Source: Salinisphaera sp. UBA1666
GTDB taxonomy: Bacteria; Pseudomonadota; Gammaproteobacteria; Nevskiales; Salinisphaeraceae
DNA length: 18,505 nucleotides
Direction: 5' to 3'
Assembly: GCA_002320455.1 (NCBI GenBank)
Contig: DCKU01000188.1
Location: 1-18,505 of the forward strand
Made by a program: the position numbers and the translations under genes. The first letter of the stretch is position 1, and the number at the start of each line of letters is the position of its first letter. A model generated the notes under the pieces. That model saw only the letters and a list, made by a program, of their open reading frames with translations, did not search any database and was not told where the DNA came from. Shown one piece after another: positions 1-7,326 of the stretch.

Positions 1-50
1 CGCCTCGTCTTGCCGCAAAACAGCGCTTGGCGCGGACTCGTATGAAACAT
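1..50 (-). CDS. Possible start of an unidentified gene downstream of SURF1 (partial)
   Basis: An ATG at position 50 on the minus strand opens a frame that stays open to the window edge (16 codons, beginning MFHTSPRQAL). It lies 9 bases downstream of the SURF1 stop. A short AGG occurs upstream but no convincing ribosome binding site. The residues match no family I recognise, and the fragment is too short to show a domain. A continuing cytochrome oxidase operon (subunit III, heme A synthase or an assembly factor) would be expected here by position only. It may equally be spurious. Confidence 0.2.
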   Translation of the reverse strand, partial: MFHTSPRQALFCGKTR

Positions 51-59
51 CAACAGGCC

Positions 60-821
60 CTAGGCCTCGCGCTTGAGGTTGACGAACACCACGATGCCCA
101 CCGCAATCAGCGCCATCAGAAACCACTGCGAGGCATAGATATAGTGGCCTGTCGGGCCCATGCCCACGCGATCGGTATCCCAGTCGCGCACGAAACCGCC
201 CTCGGCATCGGGCGAGAGCAGCAGCAAGCCGTTGACCACGGGCTCGTCATACTGACAGGCCACCGTGTCGGCGATCGGATAATTCAGCGCCCGCGGCCAG
301 CCGGTCTTGTCACAGACCGTATGCGCGCCCAGCCGCAGACCCGGTTCCGGGTAAGGCCGCCAGAACCCCTGAACCTCGACCGGCCCGGTCGGCGCGGCAG
401 GATCAGGCAGCCCGGCCTCTGGATCGGTCGGTTTCTCGACCCAGCCGCGATCGACCATCAAGCGCAGGCCGGAATCCGTGACCAGCGGCGTCCAGACGCG
501 ATAGCCGGTGCGCGTGCCCTCCACCTGGTTGGACAGCAGAATCTGATGGGCGGCGTCGTAGCGCCCTGTCACGATGATGCGGTAGCCGTAGGTCAACCCG
601 CCGGACTCCCCGTCCAGCGCGTCGCTATCAATCGTGACGTGCTGCGGCCCGGCAGCCTGGGCCGCCTGCTGGGCCGCTAGGATTCTAGCCTTGGTATGGG
701 CGCGTTCGATCTGCCACAGGCCCAGCGAGGACAAAATCACCACGCCTACGAGTGCCAACAAAATGGCCCACCAGGGCGGCGCCAGTCGAAAAGCGCCCAG
801 TTTGATGCCGCGTCGTTTCAT
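60..821 (-). CDS. SURF1 family cytochrome c oxidase assembly protein
   Basis: This 253-residue inner-membrane protein belongs to the SURF1/Shy1 family, which assists heme a insertion into cytochrome c oxidase subunit I. The family architecture is complete: a transmembrane segment at about residues 17-36, followed at once by the typical LGLWQIERA stretch, a periplasmic domain with the conserved RVWTPL and VDRGWV segments, and a second transmembrane segment at about 230-248 preceded by YASQWF. The ATG at 821 is chosen because it directly precedes the first membrane helix; the frame stays open upstream to 962, but that part lies inside coxA. Only 7 bases separate this start from the coxA stop, so it is surely co-transcribed with coxA. 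ctaG and coxC, often found between coxA and SURF1, are absent at this position. Confidence 0.93.
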   Translation of the reverse strand: MKRRGIKLGAFRLAPPWWAILLALVGVVILSSLGLWQIERAHTKARILAAQQAAQAAGPQHVTIDSDALDGESGGLTYGYRIIVTGRYDAAHQILLSNQVEGTRTGYRVWTPLVTDSGLRLMVDRGWVEKPTDPEAGLPDPAAPTGPVEVQGFWRPYPEPGLRLGAHTVCDKTGWPRALNYPIADTVACQYDEPVVNGLLLLSPDAEGGFVRDWDTDRVGMGPTGHYIYASQWFLMALIAVGIVVFVNLKREA

Positions 822-828
822 CACTCGA

Positions 829-2391
829 TCAATCCGGTTTGGCCAGTTCCTCGGGCGCGATCCTGGGCGGCGTGGCAAACGTCTCACGCGGCCACGGCGA
901 GGCCAGCGTCCACTCGAGCCCGCGGGCGCCTTCCCACGGCCGCGCTGGTGCCGCCGGGCCACGTCGGGCCAGCGAGCGCGCCATATTGAACACGAAAATC
1001 AGCTGGCCGGCGAAAAACGCCCCGGCCGCGATCGAAATCACCTGATTGAAGTCCGTGAACTGGGTGGTGTAGTCGGCGATACGGCGCGGCATACCGGCCA
1101 GGCCCAGAAAATGCATCGGAAAGAACAACAGGTTGATGGTGACCATGCTCCACCAGAAATGGATACGAGCCAGAGCTTCGGAGTACATCACCCCGGTCCA
1201 CTTGGGCATCCAGTAATAGAGTGCGGCCACCATCGAGAAGATCGAGCCCGGCACCAGCACGTAGTGAAAATGTGCGACCACGAAGTAGGTATCGTGATAC
1301 TGGAAATCCACCGGCGCCAGCGACGACATCAGCCCCGAGAAGCCGCCGATCATGAACATGACCACAAAGGCGGTCGCGAACAGCATGGGCGCTTCAAACG
1401 TCATGGCGCCGCGCCACATCGTGGCCACCCAGTTGAAGACCTTCACCCCGGTGGGCACCGAGATGATCATGGTCGAAAACATGAAGAACAGCTCGGCGGC
1501 CAGCGGCTGGCCGGTCGTGAACATGTGATGCGACCAGACGATGAAACTCAGCAGGCCGATCGAGAGTGTGGCGTACACCATCGAGGAATAACCAAACAGC
1601 CGCTTGCGCGCAAAGCTCGGAATGATGGTCGAGACCAGGCCGAACGCCGGCAGCACCATGATATAGACCTCGGGGTGGCCAAACGTCCAGAACAGATGCT
1701 GATACAGCAGCGCGCTGCCATCCGGCCCGCCAAAGAACCCGGTGCCCAGAAACCGGTCCGCGCCCAGCATCAGCATCGTGCCTGCCAGCACCGGCATCAC
1801 GGCCATGATCAGGAACGCGGTAACGACCCAGGTCCAGGCGAACAGCGGCATCCGCAACATCGCCATGCCCGGCGCCCGGCAGCGCACAATCGTGGCCAGA
1901 ATATTGGCCGACGAGGCAAACCCGCTCACGGTGGTCAGGCACACGGCGCCTATGAATACAGGTAGCGCCGGCCCGGTCTGCATGATCAGCGGCGGATACA
2001 TCGTCCAGCCGGTCTGGGGTGCACCGCCGATAAATGGGGTGACCAGCAGCAGCGCAAACGCCACGGGCAGCATCCAGAACACCGGCCCGCTGGCACGTTT
2101 CGCCCAGAGCCCCGGCGCGCCGAGCATCGCCGGCAGCATCATGTTGGCAAAGCCCACGAAGGCCGCCATGATGCCGCCAAAGATCATGATCAGACCGTGC
2201 AGCGTCACCAGTTGGTTGTAGACCGCCGGGTCCACGACCTGAATGCCCGGGGCGAAAAGCTCGCTGCGGATAACCAGCGACAGGCTCGAGCCCACCAGAA
2301 ACATCGCCGCCGCCAGCACGAGATAGGCGGCCCCGGCGTCCTTGTGGTTGGCCAGCCACAGCCAGCGCGACAGCCTGTTGCGTGCACTCAT
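829..2391 (-). CDS. coxA: Cytochrome c oxidase subunit I (heme-copper oxidase, A-type)
   Basis: This 520-residue polytopic membrane protein is the catalytic subunit that reduces O2 to water. Heme a ligands are H65 (TLHGLIMIF) and H376, the heme a3 ligand is H374 (VAHFHYVL), and CuB ligands are H239, H288 and H289, with the cross-linking tyrosine Y243 in GHPEVY. The K-channel threonine and lysine (T314, K317 in PTGVKVF) and the Mg-site H366/D367 are present. Glutamate E241 of HPEVY, which receives protons from the D-channel, is also present. The D-channel mouth is unusual: the usual GAPDMAFPR is GAPGLWAKR, so the entrance aspartate (bovine D91) is Gly94, and bovine N98 and S101 positions are Ser101 and Val104. 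Asn83 and Asn163 are retained. The start overlaps the coxB stop (ATGA) and has a strong GGAGG ribosome binding site 8 bases upstream. Confidence 0.96.
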   Translation of the reverse strand: MSARNRLSRWLWLANHKDAGAAYLVLAAAMFLVGSSLSLVIRSELFAPGIQVVDPAVYNQLVTLHGLIMIFGGIMAAFVGFANMMLPAMLGAPGLWAKRASGPVFWMLPVAFALLLVTPFIGGAPQTGWTMYPPLIMQTGPALPVFIGAVCLTTVSGFASSANILATIVRCRAPGMAMLRMPLFAWTWVVTAFLIMAVMPVLAGTMLMLGADRFLGTGFFGGPDGSALLYQHLFWTFGHPEVYIMVLPAFGLVSTIIPSFARKRLFGYSSMVYATLSIGLLSFIVWSHHMFTTGQPLAAELFFMFSTMIISVPTGVKVFNWVATMWRGAMTFEAPMLFATAFVVMFMIGGFSGLMSSLAPVDFQYHDTYFVVAHFHYVLVPGSIFSMVAALYYWMPKWTGVMYSEALARIHFWWSMVTINLLFFPMHFLGLAGMPRRIADYTTQFTDFNQVISIAAGAFFAGQLIFVFNMARSLARRGPAAPARPWEGARGLEWTLASPWPRETFATPPRIAPEELAKPD

Positions 2392-3545
2392 CGCTGTCCC
2401 TCCACGTCGGCCGTCGTGGCCTGATCGCCGACGCTGTTACCCAGCGCATTGCGCTCGTAGGTCACCACGGCCGCGATCTCGGCGTTGCTGAGCTGGCCGC
2501 CAAACGCCGGCATCGCGTTCTTGCCGTAGATGACCTGGCGAATATGTTCGGCGATTGGCCCGGTGGCCACATCACTGCCGGTGAGTGCCGGGTAGCCGGC
2601 GGCGTCCAGCCCGGCCCCGTCGCGTTGATGACAGGCCGCACACAGCGTCTTATAGACATGTTTGCCGAGCGTCATGGCCTGCTCGCGGTTCAGCGTATCC
2701 CGGCGCGCCAGGGCGTCGAAATCGGCCGGCGCGTCGGGCAGATCCGCCGCGGCCGGACCCTGGCCGCCCTGCTGCTGGAGCCAGGCCAGATAATCGGCCT
2801 TGGACACGACCTTGACCACGATCGGCATGAAGGCATGGCCGCGCCCGCACAGCTCGGCGCACTGGCCGCGATAGGTGCCGACGGTATCGGCGCGGAACCA
2901 TTTCTTGTTCACCCGGCCGGGAATAGCATCCTTCTTGCCGCCCAGCGCCGGCACCCACCAGGAATGGATGACGTCGGCCGAGGTGATCTCGAGCTTGATC
3001 TTGGCGTGGACCGGCACCACGAGCGGCTTGTCCACGTCGCGCAGGTAATGGGCGAGCTGATCGGGAGCCGCGCCGTCGATGCCCAGCTCTGCGGCCCGAC
3101 TGCTATCGGCCAGCCGGCTGTAGAAATGCACACCGGCCTCGGGATAACGATATTCCCAGAGCCATTGATGGCCGGTGACCTGGATGGTCACGTCGGCGTT
3201 ATCCGTATCGTAGAGTGTGACCAGCGTACTGGCGGCCGGAATTGCGATGGCCGCCAGCACCAGAAACGGCAGCACTGTCCACGCGATCTCGATACCGATC
3301 GACTCATGAAAATCCGCCGGCCTGGCCCCGCGCGACTTGCGATGCCGCACGATCGACCAGGCCATCACCGCCACCACCCCGCCGGCGGTCAGCGCGCAGA
3401 TGACGAGCATCGCGGTGTGCAGATCCCACACCTGGCGGGTCATGGCCGTGGCCCCTGGCGACAGATTCATCTGCCAGTCGGCATGGGCCGGCGCGCAGAC
3501 CGCAAGTACCGCAAGCGCGAACCACCGACCGGCCGATACGCTCAT
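2388..3545 (-). CDS. coxB: Cytochrome c oxidase subunit II with fused cytochrome c domain (caa3-like)
   Basis: This 385-residue protein accepts electrons into the oxidase through its CuA centre. It has a signal peptide ending near residue 22 (APAHA), membrane helices at about 45-65 and 86-109, the aromatic electron-entry patch HQWLWEYRYPE (126-136), and a complete CuA site: H194, C229, E231, C233, H237 and M240. A C-terminal cytochrome c domain follows, with heme motif CAACH (302-306) and probable axial Met345 in NAMPAF. This makes it a caa3-type subunit, so electrons may pass from an upstream donor to the fused heme and then to CuA. The ATG at 3545 overlaps the bioD TGA by 4 bases (ATGA) and gives a proper signal peptide; the open frame up to 3764 lies inside bioD and is not used. 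A weak AGG lies about 9 bases upstream. Confidence 0.96.
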   Translation of the reverse strand: MSVSAGRWFALAVLAVCAPAHADWQMNLSPGATAMTRQVWDLHTAMLVICALTAGGVVAVMAWSIVRHRKSRGARPADFHESIGIEIAWTVLPFLVLAAIAIPAASTLVTLYDTDNADVTIQVTGHQWLWEYRYPEAGVHFYSRLADSSRAAELGIDGAAPDQLAHYLRDVDKPLVVPVHAKIKLEITSADVIHSWWVPALGGKKDAIPGRVNKKWFRADTVGTYRGQCAELCGRGHAFMPIVVKVVSKADYLAWLQQQGGQGPAAADLPDAPADFDALARRDTLNREQAMTLGKHVYKTLCAACHQRDGAGLDAAGYPALTGSDVATGPIAEHIRQVIYGKNAMPAFGGQLSNAEIAAVVTYERNALGNSVGDQATTADVEGQR

Positions 3546-4219
3546 GCGGTAGCGCCTGCCAGCTGCGCACGAATATCCAGCAAAAGATCGGCGGGCGGGT
3601 CGATAGGCACCGTGGCACAGCATGACATGGGCATACGCGCGTTCAGCGTGGCCAGATTCTCGGCCAGGCGCGGCTGCTTCGGGGGCAGACAGTTGGCTAC
3701 CCAGCCGGCCAGGCGTGTATCCGCGGCAATCGCCCGCGCGGACAACAGCGCATGGTTCACACACCCCAGGCGCATGCCCACCACCAGCAACACTGGCCAG
3801 TTCTGGCCCGCGGCCCAGCCGGCAAAGTCCAGCGTGTCAGACAAGGGCACATGCCAGCCACCAGCGCCCTCGACGATCACCCAGTCTGCGCGGGCGGCCA
3901 GCGCATCGTGGCCGGCGGTGAGCTTGTCGGCGGTCAGCGGCGTATCAGCCTCCGCCGCCGCAATATGCGGGGCGATCGCCGGCTCGAACACCAGCGGGTT
4001 GATGGCCTCATAGGTAAAGCCCGGACTGCCGGCAGCCTGGAGCGCCAGCGCATCCTCGTTGACCAGCCGCCGGCCCTGCCACACCGCCCCGCTGGCCACC
4101 GGTTTGTAGCCCACCGCCGTCTCACCCGCGGCCACCAGGCCCCGCAGCAGCGCACAGGCGATACGGGTCTTGCCGATCTCGGTATCGGTACCGGTAACGA
4201 ACAGCGTACGAGCGGTCAT
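3542..4219 (-). CDS. bioD: Dethiobiotin synthetase
   Basis: This is the ATP-dependent enzyme that converts 7,8-diaminopelargonic acid and CO2 into dethiobiotin, the penultimate step of biotin synthesis in the cytoplasm. The 225-residue protein has the P-loop GTDTEIGKT (10-18), the substrate-binding KPVASG (39-44), VEGAGGW (116-122) and VVGMRLGCVNHALL (147-159), all matching E. coli BioD in order and spacing. The length is normal. Its ATG overlaps the bioH stop as ATGA, and its own TGA overlaps the coxB ATG as ATGA, so it bridges the biotin and cytochrome oxidase genes with probable translational coupling on both sides. No clear Shine-Dalgarno sequence precedes it. bioC, which commonly sits between bioH and bioD in gammaproteobacteria, is absent. 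Confidence 0.96.
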   Translation of the reverse strand: MTARTLFVTGTDTEIGKTRIACALLRGLVAAGETAVGYKPVASGAVWQGRRLVNEDALALQAAGSPGFTYEAINPLVFEPAIAPHIAAAEADTPLTADKLTAGHDALAARADWVIVEGAGGWHVPLSDTLDFAGWAAGQNWPVLLVVGMRLGCVNHALLSARAIAADTRLAGWVANCLPPKQPRLAENLATLNARMPMSCCATVPIDPPADLLLDIRAQLAGATA

Positions 4220-4986
4220 GACGAGCAGCGGGTGACAAAGGCGGCCAGATCAGCCGCAAAGATGGCAGCCTGGCTGATGAACGGCGCGTGGGCGGCGCGA
4301 TCGTAGACATCGATCGTGGCCTGCGGCAAGCGTGATGCCATCCAGCGCATGGCATCGGGGTGGGCCAGTCGGTCGAGCCGGCCGCCGACGAGCCACGCCG
4401 GACACCCGATCGCGGCGAGATCGTCGCGCAGGTCGGCGTGCTCGATAATCGATAAACCGCCGGCCAGCCCGGCCGTCGAAGGCGGCCGCTCGGCCAGGTC
4501 CGCGATCAGCGTCTCGGCGGTTTCGGCCGCGACCGCCGTGCCGCGCAGGTTGATCCGCAGGAACTGCGACACGGTGGCGATATAGTCCTGGGCCAAACCG
4601 GATCGCGTAGCCGCGATCGTGTCCGGCGACAAGCCATACGACCAGCCCGCGCGATGCTGCAGACAGGGCGTAGTCGCCGTCAGACACAGTCCGGCCACGA
4701 AGTGTGGATAGCGATGGGCGACATCCAACGCTACCAGTCCACCCAGCGACCAGCCCAGCCACACCGCGGGGCCGTCAATCGCAGCGGCAACGGCATCGGC
4801 CCAGGCTTGCAACCCGTCATCGGTCGGCGCCGGGCTATCGCCGTGGCCCGGCAGATCGATTGCGAGACAGGTCGCCGTGTCGCTCAGACGCGCAACAAGC
4901 GGGGCAAACACGCGCGACGACAGCCCCCAGCCGTGCAGCAGCACCAGATCCGGCCCATGGCCGCTGCGATGAATCGCGAGCGCCAC
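4216..4986 (-). CDS. bioH: Pimeloyl-[acyl-carrier protein] methyl ester esterase
   Basis: This alpha/beta hydrolase removes the methyl ester from pimeloyl-ACP methyl ester to end the BioC-BioH pimelate pathway. Counted from the GTG at 4986 the protein has 256 residues, the same size as E. coli BioH. The catalytic triad is S80 in GWSLGG, D205 in GGRLDRL and H233 in AAHAPFIS, each offset by 2 from the E. coli triad (82/207/235). The oxyanion-region motif LLHGWG is at 16-21. The frame is open upstream to 5052, but that part lies inside bioF; the GTG starts one base after the bioF TAG and fits the family N-terminus. The 3' end overlaps bioD by 4 bases. Its usual partner bioC is not in the window, so the methyl ester it acts on must come from a gene elsewhere or from a BioC substitute. 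Confidence 0.93.
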   Translation of the reverse strand: MALAIHRSGHGPDLVLLHGWGLSSRVFAPLVARLSDTATCLAIDLPGHGDSPAPTDDGLQAWADAVAAAIDGPAVWLGWSLGGLVALDVAHRYPHFVAGLCLTATTPCLQHRAGWSYGLSPDTIAATRSGLAQDYIATVSQFLRINLRGTAVAAETAETLIADLAERPPSTAGLAGGLSIIEHADLRDDLAAIGCPAWLVGGRLDRLAHPDAMRWMASRLPQATIDVYDRAAHAPFISQAAIFAADLAAFVTRCSS

Positions 4987-4987
4987 G

Positions 4988-6187
4988 CTACGAGGCTTGG
5001 CGCGCGGCGGGCGTCTGCTGCCAAGCCGCGACCAACGCCTCACAGAGGCCATCGACCTGCTCGGGCGTGTGGGCCGCCGTCAGCGTGACCCGCAGCCTAG
5101 ATGTGCCCGGCGCTACCGTGGGCGGGCGAATCGCCCCCACGAGATATCCGCGCTCGGCCAGGCGCGCGGACAGATCGAGCGCGGCGGCTTCTTCGCCCAC
5201 GACCACCGGCTGAATCGGACTATCCGAGGCCGCCAGCGGCACGCTGGCCTGGGCCAAGCGCGTACGAAAACGCGCGATCAGGCCGTGCACATGCGCGCGG
5301 CGATCATCGGCCGCGCGCGACAGTTCCACGCCGCGGCGGGCCGCGGCAGCCACCGCCGGCGGCATGGCCGTGGAAAAGATCAGCGAGCGCGCCTGCTGCA
5401 GGATCAGCTCGATCACATCGGCATCCCCGGCCACGAATGCGCCAGCGGCCCCCACCGATTTTCCGAGCGTGCCGGTCAGCACGGGCACGCGGGCGCTGTC
5501 CAGGCCGGCCTCGGCTACCCGCCCGGCACCGCCGGGCCCGAACAATCCCAGGCCGTGGGCATCGTCAACCAGCAGCCAGGCGTCGTGGGCCCGGGCATGT
5601 TCGGCCAGGCCGGCCAAGGGAGCCGTATAGCCGTCCATGGAAAACACGCTGTCGGTCACCAGCAGCCGATGGCCCGGCTGGCCGGCCACGCCGGCCAGCC
5701 GGGTCTCGGCATCGGCCAGATCGGCGTGGGCATAGATATGCTTGGCCGCCCCGGACAGCCGCGTGCCGTCGATCAACGAGGCATGATTACGCGCATCGGC
5801 GATGACATGATCGGCCTTGCCCACCAGCGAGGTAATGGCGCCGAGGTTGGCCGCATAGCCGGTCGAGAACACGAGAGCGGCCTCTCGGCCCAGCCAGTCG
5901 GCCAGATCCGCCTCGAGCCCGGCGTGCTCGGCGTTATGGCCGGTGACCATCTGGGAGGCAGCACTGCCGGTGCCGACCCGGCCGGCGGCTGTCGCGAGCG
6001 CATCGGCCAGGCGTGGGTCGGTGGCCAGGCCCAGATAATCGTTGTTGCAGAAATTGATACACGCGGCGTCATCGGCGGCCAGTGCGACCCCGTGGCCGCC
6101 GGTGATCACCCGCCGCCGGCGCCGGCGCCCGGCGGCATCAATCGCCGCCAGGCGCTCGCGGGCCATCGCTTTTAGCGAGGCCGACAT
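4988..6187 (-). CDS. bioF: 8-amino-7-oxononanoate synthase
   Basis: This PLP-dependent alpha-oxoamine synthase condenses pimeloyl-ACP with L-alanine to give 8-amino-7-oxononanoate (KAPA). The 399-residue protein shows the N-terminal NNDYLGL segment (48-54), GTGSAASQMVTGHNAEH (72-88), the PLP-stacking histidine H135 (RNHASLIDG), DDAHG (208-212) and the Schiff-base lysine K243 in TGTLGKSVGAAGAF. The length is slightly above the roughly 384 residues of the E. coli enzyme, mostly from an arginine-rich N-terminus (RRRRRR at 21-26). The start codon shares its A with the bioB stop (TGATG), and a GAGG ribosome binding site lies just upstream inside the bioB end. bioA, which performs the next step, is not in this cluster and must be elsewhere. 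Confidence 0.96.
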   Translation of the reverse strand: MSASLKAMARERLAAIDAAGRRRRRRVITGGHGVALAADDAACINFCNNDYLGLATDPRLADALATAAGRVGTGSAASQMVTGHNAEHAGLEADLADWLGREAALVFSTGYAANLGAITSLVGKADHVIADARNHASLIDGTRLSGAAKHIYAHADLADAETRLAGVAGQPGHRLLVTDSVFSMDGYTAPLAGLAEHARAHDAWLLVDDAHGLGLFGPGGAGRVAEAGLDSARVPVLTGTLGKSVGAAGAFVAGDADVIELILQQARSLIFSTAMPPAVAAAARRGVELSRAADDRRAHVHGLIARFRTRLAQASVPLAASDSPIQPVVVGEEAAALDLSARLAERGYLVGAIRPPTVAPGTSRLRVTLTAAHTPEQVDGLCEALVAAWQQTPAARQAS

Positions 6188-7230
6188 CAGGCCTCGGCAG
6201 CACTGGCCTGGGGCGCATGCGCCGGATCCGGGGCCACGCCCGGCTCCAGCTCGGTGTACTTGGGCGTGGACTCCGGGCGCATGCCGAGCTTGTCCAGCAG
6301 GGCCAGATCGGCCTGGTGCTTGGGGTTGTGGGTGGTCAACAGCTCATCGCCGTAGAAGATCGAGTTCACGCCCGCCAGGAAGCACAGCGTCTGGGTGGCC
6401 TCGGACATCTCTTCGCGCCCGGCGGCCAGACGCACGTAGGAGGCCGGCATCATGATCTTGGCCACGGCGATGGTGCGCACGAAGTCGATCTCGTCGATGG
6501 GGTCAGTACCCGCCAGCGGCGTGCCCTCGACCTGGACCAGGTTATTGATCGGCACGCTCTGCGGATGCTCGGGCAGGTTGGCCAGCTGGCGCAGCAGCTC
6601 GGCGCGATCGGTGGGGGCTTCGCCCATGCCCACGATGCCGCCACAGCAGACCTTCAGGCCGGCATCGCGCACGTGGCCGAGCGTATCCAGCCGGTCCTGG
6701 TAGGTGCGCGTGGAGATGATCTCGTCGTAATACTCCGGCGAGGTATCCAGGTTGTGGTTGTAATAGTCCAGCCCGGCGTCGGCCAGCGCCTTCGCCTGGC
6801 GCTCCTTGAGCATGCCCAGCGTCACACAGGTCTCAAGCCCCTGGGCCTTGACCGCCTCGACCATCTCGATGACCGCGGCCAGGTCTTTGTCCTTCGGGCT
6901 GCGCCAGGCCGCGCCCATGCAAAAGCGCGTGGCACCTGCGTTCTTGGCCCGCTTGGCAGCGTCAACCACGTGATCCTTGGGCAGCAGCGCCTCGCGCTCT
7001 AGGCCGGTATCGAAACGCACGCTCTGCGGGCAGTAGGCACAGTCTTCCGGACAGGCGCCGGTCTTGATCGACAGCAGTGTGGAAAGCTGCACGTCACGCG
7101 CATCGAAATGTGCGCGATGCGCGGTCTGTGCCCGCATCATCAGGTCCGGCAAAGGCAAGGCGAACAAGGCATTGACGTCGTCCAATGTCCAGTCGTGGCG
7201 CAGGTCGCCGGCGGCGCGGGTTTCAGTCAT
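6187..7230 (-). CDS. bioB: Biotin synthase (radical SAM)
   Basis: This radical SAM enzyme inserts sulfur into dethiobiotin. The 347-residue protein has the radical SAM cluster CxxxCxxC at C60, C64 and C67, and the [2Fe-2S] ligands C104, C135, C195 and R267. Each is displaced by exactly 7 from the E. coli residues (53/57/60 and 97/128/188/260). Family signatures YNHNLDTSPE (157-166) and SIFYGDELLTT are present. ATG at 7230 is chosen because it matches the family N-terminus; a TTG further up (7272) would extend it but sits at the predicted -10 element. It is the first gene of the minus-strand cluster, with bioF following by a one-base overlap. A promoter and a BirA-like inverted repeat lie upstream, so biotin repression through BirA is plausible. 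Confidence 0.97.
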   Translation of the reverse strand: MTETRAAGDLRHDWTLDDVNALFALPLPDLMMRAQTAHRAHFDARDVQLSTLLSIKTGACPEDCAYCPQSVRFDTGLEREALLPKDHVVDAAKRAKNAGATRFCMGAAWRSPKDKDLAAVIEMVEAVKAQGLETCVTLGMLKERQAKALADAGLDYYNHNLDTSPEYYDEIISTRTYQDRLDTLGHVRDAGLKVCCGGIVGMGEAPTDRAELLRQLANLPEHPQSVPINNLVQVEGTPLAGTDPIDEIDFVRTIAVAKIMMPASYVRLAAGREEMSEATQTLCFLAGVNSIFYGDELLTTHNPKHQADLALLDKLGMRPESTPKYTELEPGVAPDPAHAPQASAAEA

Positions 7231-7272
7231 GGCAGGATCGTCGTTGATATAAGTCGGTGCTTTGAACGACAA

Positions 7273-7300
7273 ACTCTAATCCGGCAGAACGCGGCGTCAA
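7273..7300 (-). promoter_or_regulatory. Candidate sigma70 promoter for bioB and the bio-cox cluster
   Basis: On the minus strand a TTGACG (-35, 7295-7300) is followed after 16 bases by TAGAGT (-10, 7273-7278). Transcription would begin near 7266, leaving a leader of roughly 36 bases before the bioB ATG at 7230. It is the only reasonable promoter seen upstream of the seven-gene cluster. This is a consensus match only. Confidence 0.45.
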
Positions 7301-7326
7301 CCTGTGGCTTTCTCGATTATTGACAA
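7294..7326. promoter_or_regulatory. Candidate biotin operator (BirA-box-like inverted repeat)
   Basis: Half-sites GCGTCAACC (7294-7302) and TATTGACAA (7318-7326) are separated by 15 bases. The inner GTCAA/TTGAC arms are exact inverted complements. The layout resembles the bacterial BirA operator (TTGTAAACC, 14-16 bases, GGTTTACAA); each half agrees at about 6 of 9 positions. It covers the predicted bioB -35 element and the proposed comF start, which is where a repressor of a divergent bioB would bind. The birA gene is not in the window, so it is unknown whether the host BirA has a DNA-binding domain. Confidence 0.35.

Noticed and set aside
634..1965. A 443-codon plus-strand open frame with a His/Arg-rich product
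   Set aside because: Antisense to coxA and SURF1; low-complexity composition from GC-rich reverse codons, and no ribosome binding site.
2382..4013. A 543-codon plus-strand open frame
   Set aside because: It runs antisense through coxB and bioD, both unmistakable. Its product is rich in His, Arg, Gly and Pro with no domain, as expected for a GC-rich shadow frame.
4997..6175. A 392-codon plus-strand open frame
   Set aside because: Antisense shadow of bioF with no recognisable domain.
7231..7272. TTG start for bioB 14 codons upstream
   Set aside because: It lies at the predicted -10 element, and the ATG at 7230 already gives the family length and residue offsets.
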